Of a DNA stretch of 64,000 nt, positions 1 through 10,300 are shown piece by piece. Position 1 is the first letter of the stretch, and every line of letters begins with the position of its first letter. A program made the position numbers and the translations under genes. The stretch is from assembly GCF_002706795.1 (NCBI RefSeq), contig NZ_CP017705.1, positions 1,072,001 through 1,136,000 on the forward strand, given 5' to 3'. This stretch comes from Brevibacillus laterosporus DSM 25. GTDB taxonomy: Bacteria > Bacillota > Bacilli > Brevibacillales > Brevibacillaceae. Below the pieces are notes generated by a model. The model saw nothing but the letters and a program-made list of their open reading frames with translations, was not told where the DNA came from and did not search any database.

Positions 1-620
1 AAAAATTGTGTATAGGCAGCCGTATTAAATAGACCTAGTACAGTAGCAGGCAAAATCGTATGTCCTATTTTGCTCAAATAGTAAGATAGGGTTCCCTGAT
101 CAACATCCACGCCGATGGAACCGCTCGCGGGTACCCAGCCCAATAAAATGGCAAACACATATATGCACACAATAGCTGCAAAGAACGATGGAATGGCATA
201 TCCAACATAATTTAGCGTCACAATGATATTATCTATCCATGTAAAACGACGCCGTGCTGCAATCATCCCCATCACCAAAGCGCCCAGATAAGTAAAAATC
301 AAGGACATACTCATCAGAAAAATGGTATTAGGTAACCGTTCACCAATTAGCTGAGTAACTGGCATTTTATGATTGAATGAATCACCTAAATTTCCTTGTA
401 AAAAGCCACCCACCCAGCGTCCATATTGAACAGGAATCGGATCGTTAAATCCGAGTGATTCTCGCATTTTGGCTATATACTCAGGATTGGCATTATTAGG
501 GTCAATCTTCCCCGAAAGGGCGTCCCCTGGCATTAATTTTGCCAGGGTGAACACCGCAATGGAGATCAGAATCAAAATTGGAATCATGGTAAAAAATCTC
601 CGCAGCGCAAACGCAACCAT
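1..620 (-). CDS. oppB: Oligopeptide/dipeptide ABC transporter permease, OppB/DppB type (3' end cut off)
   Basis: Inner-membrane permease of a peptide importer. The translation starts at ATG 620 behind an AAGGGGAG ribosome site and runs off the left edge after about 206 residues. The N-terminus has the typical basic start plus first membrane helix (around residues 9-30), then the LMPGDAL and DPNNANPEY stretches usual for OppB/DppB, and further hydrophobic helices. It is the fourth gene of a minus-strand operon oppD-oppF-oppA-oppB. The conserved permease EAA loop would lie beyond the window. Family assignment is firm; the exact peptide specificity cannot be read from the sequence. Confidence 0.9.
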   Translation of the reverse strand, partial: MVAFALRRFFTMIPILILISIAVFTLAKLMPGDALSGKIDPNNANPEYIAKMRESLGFNDPIPVQYGRWVGGFLQGNLGDSFNHKMPVTQLIGERLPNTIFLMSMSLIFTYLGALVMGMIAARRRFTWIDNIIVTLNYVGYAIPSFFAAIVCIYVFAILLGWVPASGSIGVDVDQGTLSYYLSKIGHTILPATVLGLFNTAAYTQF

Positions 621-649
621 TCGTACACTCCCCTTGTTCTACAGCTGTA

Positions 650-2374
650 TTAGTTGGTAACCCACCATTTATGTGTATCTATCTGGTTGGTAAAGGAGTT
701 GGTGTGAACGCCTTGTAGACGTTTGTTATACGCGGTAATATCCTTACGAGCGTGCAAGATAATCATCGGCACTTCTTCGTTGACTAGTTTTTGCCATTTA
801 AAATAAACTTCTTTACGGTAATTTTCATCAAACGCCTTTTCACTAATTCCTTCTTCAATCAATTTGTCTGATTCCGCATTTACCCATCGAGGGAAATTCC
901 AGAAAGCATCTATTTTCCATAAACCTGTGGGATCAGGATCATTTGCCAGAGCCCAAGCTCCAGCAAACACCTCAACACTTGGCTCATCTTTTTCGACTGT
1001 TCGATAGAATAGGTTAAATTCTTTTAATGCTCCACCATTTAGCTTTGCATCTAAACCTACCTCTTTCCAGAATTGCATCACTGCTTGTGCCCGAGGTTCG
1101 GCAGTCTCGTCACGTGTCATCGCATCATAATTAATTGTGAATTTCTTACCTTGCGGATCTTCCCGGAATCCATCCCCATTAATATCCTTATATCCAGCCT
1201 CGTCTAATAGCTGTTTTGCTTTCTCAGGATTGTATTCGTACGCATTAATTTGGTCAGCAGGAACCTTTGCCCAGCTCACAGGTGGCATTGGTGAGTTAAG
1301 TGGTACAGCCTTACCATTTTCAAAGGCATCAGCCAACGCTTTACGGTCCAGCGCATAGGCCATCGCCTGACGTAACCGCTTATCAGCAAATTTTGGATTA
1401 TCCATCACATTTACCTTTTTATTTTCATCCCAATGACCTAGCTTAAATCCAATATAGCTATACGCTAGCTCATCCACTTCTTTCAATATCAAATTATCAT
1501 TTTTTTCTATCTCTTTAACCTGGGAACGCGGAATTGCCATAATGTCAACTTCGCCTTTTTTCAACAAGCTATTTGCTAATTTTCCGTCAATGACTTTATA
1601 TATAACACCATCCAAACGAGGTTTGCCTTGCCAGTAATCATCAAAACGCTCTAGTTCAACAAACTCACCTGGTTGAATTTTTTTCACTTTAAATGGTCCA
1701 AGTCCGATCGGCTGCTGACGAACCTTTGGAGAATTTGGTAGGTCTTTTACAGAGATGCCTGCATAATATTTTTTCGGCATTGGATTCGACCAAATATTAT
1801 CTAAGAAATTTACCATAGGTTTTTTAATTTTGATTTCAATATTGTACGGATCAATAATTTTTACACCAGAAATGGTTTTTGCAACTCCCTTATTATATTC
1901 ATCCATTCCTGCAATCATTTTTACATTCGAATAGCGTGATCCTTTATAGTCCTTATGTCCTATTACCTCAAAGGCATATAACCAGTCCTCAACCGTCAAC
2001 TCATCACCATTGTGCCACTTTACGCCCTTTTTAAGGGTAAACGTATAGGTTAAGTGGTCAGGACTTTCTTTCCAGGAAGCGATCTTCGAATAGGTTTTCA
2101 AATCATCTCCTGTATCTAGCAAGGGGTCCATCATAAAGCGCAGGATTCGATCATCGTCATCCCCTTCATAAAAACCACGATCCAATAAGCCTTGAAACGG
2201 GCTTTCATAGGCATAGACAATTTTTCCACCATCTTTAGGTTGTTGTTCAGTGGTAGCCGCTTGTGTTGGCTCAGTTGGTTTGGTTTGTGTTGTATCCGCT
2301 GGCTTAGAACACCCTACTATGCCCATTGATAGAGCTAAAAAAGCTGACAAAACAACTGTATTTTTCTTTTTCAT
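650..2374 (-). CDS. oppA: Peptide-binding lipoprotein of the ABC transporter (SBP family 5)
   Basis: Extracellular solute-binding protein, 574 aa. The N-terminus has a lysine-rich start, a hydrophobic segment and a lipobox ending at Cys22 (GIVGC), followed by a Thr/Gln/Pro-rich linker, so it should be lipid-anchored outside the membrane. The body shows the SBP_bac_5 pattern, including a WHNGDELTVEDW-like segment and a C-terminal HKWWVTN end. It lies between oppF and oppB with short gaps, consistent with one operon. Presence of an OppA with OppB, OppD and OppF points to uptake of oligopeptides; dipeptide or nickel specificity cannot be excluded. Confidence 0.93.
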   Translation of the reverse strand: MKKKNTVVLSAFLALSMGIVGCSKPADTTQTKPTEPTQAATTEQQPKDGGKIVYAYESPFQGLLDRGFYEGDDDDRILRFMMDPLLDTGDDLKTYSKIASWKESPDHLTYTFTLKKGVKWHNGDELTVEDWLYAFEVIGHKDYKGSRYSNVKMIAGMDEYNKGVAKTISGVKIIDPYNIEIKIKKPMVNFLDNIWSNPMPKKYYAGISVKDLPNSPKVRQQPIGLGPFKVKKIQPGEFVELERFDDYWQGKPRLDGVIYKVIDGKLANSLLKKGEVDIMAIPRSQVKEIEKNDNLILKEVDELAYSYIGFKLGHWDENKKVNVMDNPKFADKRLRQAMAYALDRKALADAFENGKAVPLNSPMPPVSWAKVPADQINAYEYNPEKAKQLLDEAGYKDINGDGFREDPQGKKFTINYDAMTRDETAEPRAQAVMQFWKEVGLDAKLNGGALKEFNLFYRTVEKDEPSVEVFAGAWALANDPDPTGLWKIDAFWNFPRWVNAESDKLIEEGISEKAFDENYRKEVYFKWQKLVNEEVPMIILHARKDITAYNKRLQGVHTNSFTNQIDTHKWWVTN

Positions 2375-2415
2375 GTAATAATCCCCCTTATTTTATTCTA
2401 ATTAAAGTTAGTTGA

Positions 2416-3411
2416 CTAATATAAATGGCAAGCAACTTGATGTCCTTCGCTCACCTCCTTCAAGCTCGGTTTTATCTCTTTACACTCCTGCTTTACATAT
2501 GGACAGCGAAGATGAAAAGCACAGCCAGCAGGAGGCTTCTCAGGTGAAGGAACATCTCCTTGTAAAATAATTCGCTCTCGGTTGAATCTAGCTCGTGGAT
2601 CAGGAACAGGAATTGTAGATAGTAGCGCTTGTGTGTATGGATGTAATGGCTCTTTATACAAGCTATGCTTATCGGTTACTTCAACCAATCGCCCGAGATA
2701 CATAACCCCTATCCGATCACTGATATGTTTAACAACACTTAAGTTATGAGCTATAAACAAATAGGATAATTTGAATTCTTCCTGTAAATCCTGCAAAAGA
2801 TTCAACACTTGTGATTGGACTGATACATCTAAAGCCGAAACAGGCTCGTCTGCCAAAATTAATTTAGGCTTTAACGCCAGTGCTCTTGCAATCCCAACCC
2901 GTTGACGTTGACCACCAGAGAATTCATGAGGATATTTATAATAAGCCTCTTCTGGTAACCCGACACGTATAAGTAGCTCCATAACCTCAGCTTTTATATC
3001 TTTTTCCGTCCGATTGGTGTAATTACGGATTGGTTCAGCCACCAAATGTCCTACCATCATCTTAGGATTTAACGAAGCGTAGGGATCTTGAAAAACCATT
3101 TGCATATGTTGACGAGTATCCCATAGCTGTTTTCCTTTCATGCTTGTAATGTCGTTATTATCAAAGTAAATGCTACCGGCTGTCGGGTCCGTTAGCCGCA
3201 AGATGGTACGTCCTGCTGTCGATTTTCCACAGCCTGATTCCCCTACCAGTCCAAGTGTTTCTCCATCTCTTAGCACAAATGAAATATCGTCTACTGCCTT
3301 CACTTCACCAATTTTTCGTTTAAATAAGCCACCTGTGATTGGATAATATTTTTTAAGATTCTTGACTTCTAGCAAAGCTTTTGTTTTTGTATGAGCAGTG
3401 GTTTGGTTCAT
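2416..3411 (-). CDS. oppF: Oligopeptide ABC transporter ATPase, OppF type
   Basis: Cytoplasmic ATPase subunit, 331 aa. Walker A is GESGCGKST (about residues 57-65), the ABC signature is SGGQRQRVGIA, and Walker B is LILADEP followed by VSALDVSVQSQ. The C-terminal oligopeptide-transporter extension carries cysteines (GCAFHLRCPY, C at the end of the HQVACHLY tail) typical of OppD/OppF. Its start codon overlaps the end of oppD by 4 bases, indicating translational coupling. It would pair with OppD as a heterodimer driving the OppB/OppC channel. Confidence 0.95.
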   Translation of the reverse strand: MNQTTAHTKTKALLEVKNLKKYYPITGGLFKRKIGEVKAVDDISFVLRDGETLGLVGESGCGKSTAGRTILRLTDPTAGSIYFDNNDITSMKGKQLWDTRQHMQMVFQDPYASLNPKMMVGHLVAEPIRNYTNRTEKDIKAEVMELLIRVGLPEEAYYKYPHEFSGGQRQRVGIARALALKPKLILADEPVSALDVSVQSQVLNLLQDLQEEFKLSYLFIAHNLSVVKHISDRIGVMYLGRLVEVTDKHSLYKEPLHPYTQALLSTIPVPDPRARFNRERIILQGDVPSPEKPPAGCAFHLRCPYVKQECKEIKPSLKEVSEGHQVACHLY

Positions 3412-4427
3412 AGCGACGCCTCCGCAATTTCGTTAGGTTGGCTTTGAGGGTAAAGTAGGCAACGCACTTTATGTGAATCACCAATATCACCTAGCTCTGG
3501 CGAGACCGCGGTGCACTCTGGCATGACTTTTGGACATCGGGAAGCAAATCTGCATCCTATCCTTGGCATGTTGACCAGTGATGGCACTATTCCCTTTATG
3601 GAATATAGTCGGTCTTTATTTTCATCCAATTTAGGAATAGACTCTAACAACAGCTGTAAGTATGGATGCTTTGGCTCATAAAAAATTTGTTCTACACTAC
3701 CTTGCTCCACAATTTTACCGGCATACATAACCATCACTTCATCTGCCATCTCAGCTACTACTCCCAAATCATGTGTAATCAGCATGACAGACATCCCACT
3801 CTTGGATTGAATGTCACGTAATAGTTCTAAAATCTGTGCCTGAATCGTCACATCCAATGCAGTAGTAGGTTCATCGGCAATCAGTAGCTTTGGCTGACAT
3901 GCAATGGCCATGGCGATCATGACACGTTGCCTCATTCCTCCCGATAGTTGATGAGGATATTGGTCTACAAGTTTTTCTGGTCGTGGGATTCCAACATGTG
4001 AGAGCAATTCAATGGAACGACTTCTTGCCTCATTTTTCGAAATTTTCAGATGATTAAACAAAACCTCTTCTATCTGGAATCCGATCGTAAACACGGGGTT
4101 TAATGCTGTCATAGGTTCTTGAAAGATCATTCCCAGCTCTTTTCCACGTATTTTATTCAATTCATCTGCTGGGAGTCCCACCAAATTTTTATTTTGGAAA
4201 AGAATGCTTCCATTTGCCACTTTTCCTGTTTCTTTTGGTAACAATCCCATAATGGATAAAGACATGACGCTTTTTCCGCAACCTGATTCTCCAACGATAC
4301 AAATCACTTTGCCAGGATCAACCGTAAAGGAAACACCATCTACCGCATTGTAAAATTGTTTGTTAATACGGAAGCCAGCTTCTAGGTTAGAGATTTCCAG
4401 CAAAGGTTCGGTCTGTTTTTTCTCCAT
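3408..4427 (-). CDS. oppD: Oligopeptide ABC transporter ATPase, OppD type
   Basis: Second ATPase subunit of the peptide importer, 339 aa. Walker A GESGCGKS is at about residues 46-53, the signature is LSGGMRQRVMIAMA, and Walker B is LLIADEPTTALD. The C-terminal extension has the GCRFASRCPK and RCLLYP cysteine segments of the OppD family. It is the promoter-proximal gene of the minus-strand opp operon, and a good sigma-A-type promoter lies about 75 bases upstream. Confidence 0.95.
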   Translation of the reverse strand: MEKKQTEPLLEISNLEAGFRINKQFYNAVDGVSFTVDPGKVICIVGESGCGKSVMSLSIMGLLPKETGKVANGSILFQNKNLVGLPADELNKIRGKELGMIFQEPMTALNPVFTIGFQIEEVLFNHLKISKNEARSRSIELLSHVGIPRPEKLVDQYPHQLSGGMRQRVMIAMAIACQPKLLIADEPTTALDVTIQAQILELLRDIQSKSGMSVMLITHDLGVVAEMADEVMVMYAGKIVEQGSVEQIFYEPKHPYLQLLLESIPKLDENKDRLYSIKGIVPSLVNMPRIGCRFASRCPKVMPECTAVSPELGDIGDSHKVRCLLYPQSQPNEIAEASL

Positions 4428-4502
4428 AGGTCACCTGCTTTGCACGAGTAGTAGAATGAATTATGTGATAAATTAAAATTTTATAAAAACAATTTTATCC
4501 AT

Positions 4503-4532
4503 ATTATGGGGTAGCACATCTATAAAAGTCAA
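4503..4532 (-). promoter_or_regulatory. Predicted sigma-A promoter of the opp operon
   Basis: On the minus strand TTGACT (4532-4527) is separated by 18 bases from CATAAT (4508-4503). It lies about 75 bases upstream of the oppD start, in an AT-rich intergenic stretch with no competing reading frame. Confidence 0.6.
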
Positions 4533-4633
4533 CATTTTTGCCAATTGTTATCATTTATTCATACAAAAAAACCATAGAGAACCATTATTCTTAAATGCTA
4601 AAATTTTTTTATCGCACTTAACTTTTTCAAACG

Positions 4634-4667
4634 AAAAAAGCCCTCTCTAATTGAGAAGACTTTTTTA
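4634..4667 (-). terminator. Intrinsic terminator after tpx
   Basis: AAAAAAG and CTTTTTT arms flank an inner TCTC/GAGA pairing, giving an interrupted hairpin with a T tract on either strand. It lies 40 bases past the tpx stop codon and upstream of the opp promoter. Confidence 0.65.
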
Positions 4668-4706
4668 TTTCCTTTATGAAAAAAGAAACAGCGAATGTTC
4701 CCTTCC

Positions 4707-5225
4707 TTATTTCGCTGCTTTTACCGCTTCGATTGCTGCTTCGTAATTAGGATGCTGGCCTACTGCTGGCAAATATTCTACGTAAACAACTTTATCATTA
4801 GAATCTACAACGAATACTGCGCGGGACAATAAACGAAGTTCCTTAATAGCTACACCGTAAGCCAAACCGAAAGAAAGATCACGATGATCAGATACAGTTT
4901 GAACCTTATCAATGCCAGCAGCTCCACACCAACGTGCTTGGGCAAATGGCAAATCTACAGAAACGGTCAGAATTGTTACATTGTCTAATTTAGCTGCCTC
5001 TTCGTTGAAACGGCGAGTTTGTTGATCGCAAACACCTGTATCTAAGGATGGCACTACAGAAATAAGACGAATCGTACCTTTGGAATCAGCCAGTGTAACT
5101 GGGCTTAGGTTGTTTGCAAGCACGGAAAACTCAGGAGCTGTATCTCCCACTTTAATTTCTGGACCTAGTAGTGTAACTGGTTGGTCTTTAAAAGTAACGA
5201 CACCTTGACGTTCAATTGTAGACAT
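4707..5225 (-). CDS. tpx: Thiol peroxidase (Tpx, atypical 2-Cys peroxiredoxin)
   Basis: Cytoplasmic thioredoxin-dependent peroxidase of hydrogen and lipid peroxides, 172 aa from ATG 5225. That start is preferred over upstream in-frame codons because GGAGGG precedes it and the Tpx family begins with this MSTIERQG-like sequence. The peroxidatic Cys66 is in DTGVCDQQTRRF and the resolving Cys100 is in ARWCGAAG. Length and both cysteines match the family. It is monocistronic, with its own terminator. Confidence 0.95.
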   Translation of the reverse strand: MSTIERQGVVTFKDQPVTLLGPEIKVGDTAPEFSVLANNLSPVTLADSKGTIRLISVVPSLDTGVCDQQTRRFNEEAAKLDNVTILTVSVDLPFAQARWCGAAGIDKVQTVSDHRDLSFGLAYGVAIKELRLLSRAVFVVDSNDKVVYVEYLPAVGQHPNYEAAIEAVKAAK

Positions 5226-5272
5226 AGGTAACCCTCCTCTAACTTTGTAACTATGTAGTACAATTATCATAC

Positions 5273-5289
5273 ATGTTTTTATGAAACAT
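5273..5289. promoter_or_regulatory. Palindrome in the tpx promoter region
   Basis: ATGTTT and AAACAT form 6-base inverted repeats separated by 5 bases, just upstream of a TATGAT/GATAAT-like -10 on the minus strand. It could be an operator for tpx. No known regulator box is matched confidently. Confidence 0.3.
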
Positions 5290-5320
5290 TTCACTATCAA
5301 AACGTTTAAAAATGTAATTC

Positions 5321-5848
5321 TTAATGTAAATAGCGTTTCGATCTATGTTTTCTAGGTTCAATCTTTACGATTTCTTTCACTTCATGTTCAAATAGCCCGT
5401 CACTTTTTAGATTTAACTCATGACATCGCAGGATAGCGTGATATAAGGCAAATGTGAAGCTTACACCCTTTAGAGTATAGCGGCTACTCATCGTATCTGG
5501 ATCAAGAGTATTAACAATCTCTACATGATAATCATACTTCTCCGATCCAATGGCCGCCATATAGCCCATATCCTTCAACACACCACCCACATCAAAAATG
5601 CCATTATCATCGTAATCAAATGTACCCGAGCCCATCACCATTAAATCGAGTAGTTGAACAACACTCATCCGATCTATTTGTAGGGGTCTAGGTAGTGAAA
5701 TCACAGAACCATCCTCGTTTACTACATACACTTTACCTCGATAGCCAAAAATAAATTCGCTGGGATCAGTATCTTGAGCAAATAACCACTGTTTTCGTGG
5801 AATAAGTAGTCTCCAAATCTCCACTGGCTCTCTTCTAAGCAGGTCCAT
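5321..5848 (-). CDS. Conserved hypothetical protein, 175 aa
   Basis: I do not recognise the family. ATG 5848 is chosen because GGAGGG lies directly upstream; the longer frame adds 20 residues with no ribosome site. The product looks soluble: no signal peptide or membrane helix, an early tryptophan-rich part (EIWRLLIPRKQW), an acidic DYDDNGIFD segment in the middle, and a basic Arg/Lys/His C-terminus (PRKHRSKRYLH). It is upstream of tpx on the same strand but separated from it by a promoter-like region. Confidence 0.75.
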   Translation of the reverse strand: MDLLRREPVEIWRLLIPRKQWLFAQDTDPSEFIFGYRGKVYVVNEDGSVISLPRPLQIDRMSVVQLLDLMVMGSGTFDYDDNGIFDVGGVLKDMGYMAAIGSEKYDYHVEIVNTLDPDTMSSRYTLKGVSFTFALYHAILRCHELNLKSDGLFEHEVKEIVKIEPRKHRSKRYLH

Positions 5849-6070
5849 ATGATTCCCTCCTCTCCCTAATTTGGACAAAAAAAAGAACCGGTAAACCGTT
5901 TCATGCAAAATACACCATCCATATCAGGATCAGATTATTTTAATTTTATCATCTGGCTTCCACTACCTAACATAGGCAGGAGTTTATTTGCTATTTAAAA
6001 ACCCTCCTAAATACTGCCTTTTTTCACGTCTAGTAGAAATTTTATGCCCTTTGTGGACTTCATCAGATAA

Positions 6071-6113
6071 ACAGCAAAAAAAGCGCATTCCCCATTTTGG
6101 GAGGAATTGCGCT
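6071..6113 (-). terminator. Intrinsic terminator after amj
   Basis: Long hairpin with arms AGCGCA/TGCGCT continuing through ATTCC/GGAAT and a CCC/GGG core, followed on the minus strand by a run of seven T. It lies about 90 bases beyond the amj stop. Confidence 0.8.
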
Positions 6114-6199
6114 GTGAAGGTCACACTTATATACTGCTAGTAAGAGGAAGCACCTAACAGCCGTTTCGGGCATTCCAAGTAGTACTATTCTTGTTCTTC

Positions 6200-7027
6200 C
6201 TAAATATGTGGTGCAATGAGTGATATCAAGTAGGCAAATGGAAATAGTAAAACTTGTGCAATTACTGTACCCAGTAACCGTCCAGCACCGAGATGAAATA
6301 CCGTAACCTTTAAATCCTTATAAGGTCGTGCATCACTAACTACATCATCGAGTAGCTTTGAACAGATCGGGTCAACAAAAATAACCAATAAAATGGTTCC
6401 CACTCCATTAATGACCGTAGCCATTTGGTTCGCTACCGTACGATGATCGGGCACGAGGACCCCTGCATACAGCGATGATAGGATAGCAATGGAATAGAAT
6501 GAAAAAATAATGGCATTCATCCAAAAGAAATTAGCACCTATACGGGTTTCTTTTATAATCTGCCAATTATTTCGAAACGATGGAATCCAAAATTGGGAGG
6601 GCATTTTCCAAAATAGACGCAGGATGCCTTCTCTACGAAAAATTTTAGGAACACTACCATGCTTATCCAATTTACGTGTACCAATGGCTAGCACACGTGC
6701 AACTGTAGGCAACAGAAACATCCCCAACACGATACCCATGCTCATTCCAAACAAAACAATGCGAAAATTTATTAACAAATCATTAATTAATTCCTCGTAG
6801 TTCATGAATGGAATCTTATCCTTAAAACGAGTAACAGCTTCAAGCATCGAGGCCAACAGAATGGACTGACTCATAACAGCAAACCGGGCGAATAACACCA
6901 ATATGTTGAAAAGCGAAGTAGAAGCACCAATTTTTCCTGTACGTGCACCGGAAAGTCGTGCAGCATAGGACACCGTTTCTACACAGCTAATCAACATGGT
7001 AACCACCACCACGATCATTAGTTTCAT
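6200..7027 (-). CDS. amj: Lipid II flippase, Amj family (alternative to MurJ)
   Basis: Polytopic membrane protein of 275 aa from ATG 7027, which has AGGAG at suitable spacing; the longer GTG frame contains that ribosome site inside it. The N-terminal pattern (hydrophobic helix, AARLSGARTGKIGAS, SLFNILVLFARFA) matches the DUF2837/Amj family as I know it. Several further membrane helices follow, including one in the last 30 residues. In Bacillus subtilis Amj flips the cell-wall precursor lipid II and is induced when MurJ fails. It stands alone here, with a terminator downstream and pyc divergently upstream. Confidence 0.82.
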   Translation of the reverse strand: MKLMIVVVVTMLISCVETVSYAARLSGARTGKIGASTSLFNILVLFARFAVMSQSILLASMLEAVTRFKDKIPFMNYEELINDLLINFRIVLFGMSMGIVLGMFLLPTVARVLAIGTRKLDKHGSVPKIFRREGILRLFWKMPSQFWIPSFRNNWQIIKETRIGANFFWMNAIIFSFYSIAILSSLYAGVLVPDHRTVANQMATVINGVGTILLVIFVDPICSKLLDDVVSDARPYKDLKVTVFHLGAGRLLGTVIAQVLLFPFAYLISLIAPHI

Positions 7028-7378
7028 AATAAGTATTCTCCTATTCACATTACATAACGGTGCAATCTATGATTCTTGATTAACGCTAACCTATTTTATA
7101 ATGTTTCGTAGGAGAAGAAAAGTATGTTTCCTCTCTAATTGAGTTATTTTGACCATCCTTATGAAAATCTAAAAATTAACTTTCTTTATCGTTTTGTTCA
7201 AAACTACCTTTTTTGGGTATAGTTGTAGATAAAGTCACGAATTTGTCTCATTAGCTGAAAAGGCAAGAAAAATGGTACAAAAAATAATGTAAATACAAGT
7301 GTTTTTTTGTATCATGGAAAGAAAGCACATGATAGAGTTGTTGACCTACCACTTACATACCGATAGGGGAGAAAAATC
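7028..7378. other. Intergenic region between amj and pyc
   Basis: About 350 bases separating two divergent genes. It is AT-rich and should hold both promoters, but I see no clear -35/-10 pair and no reading frame. The only firm element is the AGGGGAG ribosome site just before pyc. Confidence 0.5.
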
Positions 7379-10300
7379 ATGGAGCAGAGAAAAATTAAAA
7401 GACTGCTAGTAGCAAACCGTGGAGAAATTGCTATTCGCATTTTCCGCGCAGCTACTGAGTTAACAATTCGTACTGTTGCCATTTACTCAGAGCAAGACAA
7501 TATTTCACTACATCGATTTAAAGCCGATGAATCCTACTTAATTGGCGAGGGAAAAGGACCAATTGAAGCCTATCTGGATATCGAGGGAATCATTGAGATT
7601 GCTAAGAGACACAATATCGATGCTATCCATCCCGGTTATGGTTTCTTATCGGAAAATGAGGAGTTTGCTCGTCGTTGTAAGGAAGAAGGAATTATTTTTA
7701 TTGGTCCCTCTTCAGATTTAATCAAAAAATTTGGTGATAAAGTAGAAGCCCGTAAACTGGCAATTGAGGCTGGTATCCCAGTCATCCCAGGTACGGAAGA
7801 CTCCATTGAATCTTTGGATGAAGCCTTAGATTTTTCGCGTCAATCAGGTTTCCCTATCATTATCAAAGGGGTATCCGGCGGCGGCGGTCGAGGTATGCGA
7901 ATTGTTCGGGGTCCAGAGGAATTGCAGGAAGGATTGGAAAGGGCCCGCTCAGAAGCCAACTCTTCCTTTGGAAACGCAGAGGTTTATCTGGAACGATACC
8001 TAGAAAATCCAAAACATATTGAAGTACAAATCATAGGAGATCAGTATGGTAATCTGGTTCACTTATTTGAACGCGATTGCTCTATCCAACGCCGTCATCA
8101 GAAAGTCGTAGAAGTAGCACCAAGTACAACACTCTCTGACGAGCTACGTGAACAAATCTGCCAAGCCGCCCTAACCTTAATGAAAACGGCTGGTTATTCA
8201 AATGCAGGGACCGTTGAGTTTTTACTCACACCAGATAATAAATTTTATTTTATTGAGGTAAATCCACGGATTCAGGTAGAACATACGATTACAGAGCTGA
8301 TTACTGGCATTGATATCGTGCAAACCCAAATCCGTGTAGCAGAAGGCTTACATTTAAGCGATCCTCAAATAGGTATTACTTCGCAGGATGACATTACAAT
8401 GAGCGGCTATGCCATCCAATGTCGCGTTACGACAGAAGATCCAGAAAACGGCTTTATCCCTGATGCTGGGAAATTGCTGGCATGGCGTTCTGGCGAAGGA
8501 TTTGGCGTACGTTTGGACGGAAACAATGGGTACCCTGGGGCTGTTATTACACCATACTATGACTCCCTACTTGTTAAAATTTGTACCTATGCAAATACGT
8601 TTGAACAAGCTTCACGTAAAATGCTACGTAGCTTACGAGAATTTCGGATTCGCGGGGTCAAGACCAATCTACCATTTTTGAAAAACGTGGTGACACATCC
8701 TGATTTCTTATCAGGCAATTATAATACCTCGTTTATTGATTCAAAGCCGGAATTGTTCAAATTCCCTGGTGTACAAGACCGTGGTACACGTTTGCTTAAT
8801 TATATTGGAAATATCTCAGTTAATGGCTATCCTGGGCTAACTAAAGAGGAGAAACCGCTATTTCATTCTCCTCGTGTACCAAAAACACCATTTGACCAGC
8901 CTTATCCGGCCGGTACAAAACAAATTTTGGAGCTAGAAGGCGTTGAAGGCTTAACAAAATGGATTCAAGCCCAAAATAAAGTTTTGCTTACAGATACCAC
9001 CTTCCGGGATGCCCATCAATCCTTATTTGCTACAAGAGTACGTACCTACGATATGCTTGCTATCGCTGAAGCAACGGGTAAAATGGGCGGAGATTTATTT
9101 TCCTTGGAAATGTGGGGCGGTGCAACATTCGATACCAGCATGCGCTTCTTAAGTGAATCACCATGGGAACGATTGCGTCTGTTACGCGAAAAAATTCCAA
9201 ATGTCTTGTTCCAAATGCTGTTGCGTGGAGCAAATGCAGTTGGCTACACCAATTACCCAGACAATGGCGTTAAAGCGTTTATTAAAGCATCTGCTGAGAA
9301 TGGGATTGATGTATTCCGTATTTTCGACAGCCTAAACTGGTTGCCTGGTATGGAGCTTGCCATTAATTCTGTACGTGAATCAGGCAAGGTCGCAGAAGCA
9401 GCCATTTGTTATACCGGCGATATTCTTGATCCAAATCGAACAAAATACTCCCTATCTTATTATATAGAGCTTGCCAAACAGCTAGAAAAAGCAGGGGCCA
9501 ACATTCTTGCTATCAAGGACATGGCAGGACTCTTAAAACCATATGCGGCTTATCAGCTTGTCCATGCTCTGAAGCAGGAGATCGGCATTCCGATTCATCT
9601 GCATACACATGACAGTTCTGGTAATGGTGGTGCTACGTTAGTTAAAGCTATTGAAGCAGGGGTAGATATTGTAGATGCTTCTGTAAGCTCTATGTCTGGT
9701 CTCACCTCTCAACCAAGCCTTAATGCCCTTGTAGCCTTGCTAGAAGGAACTGAACGGGATACAAAGCTTGATCTAGACGGCTTCAATAAACTATCGGATT
9801 ACTGGGAAGATGTTCGCCCGATGTACCAAGGTTTTGCCAGCGATATGAAATCCACTAGTGCTGAAATTTACCAACACGAAATGCCAGGTGGTCAGTATTC
9901 TAATTTAGAGCAACAAGCAAAGGCCGTTGGTTTAGAAGGTCGCTGGGACGAAGTAAAGAAAATGTACAGCACTGTCAATAAAATGTTTGGCGATATTGTA
10001 AAAGTAACACCTTCTTCCAAAGTAGTTGGTGATATGGCTCTGTTTATGGTCCAAAATGACTTGGATGAAGAGAACATTTATGAAAAAGGGGATCGAATTG
10101 ATTTCCCAGACAGTGTTATTCAATTCTTCCAAGGCTATCTAGGACAACCGCCTAATGGTTTCCCAGAAAAGCTACAACATATTATTTTAAAAGGACGAAA
10201 AGCATTTACATGCCGACCTGGTGAATTGCTTTCCTCTATCGATTTTGACAAGGTAAAACAAGAAGTAGAAGAAAAAGCGGAACGCAAGGTGGATGATCTG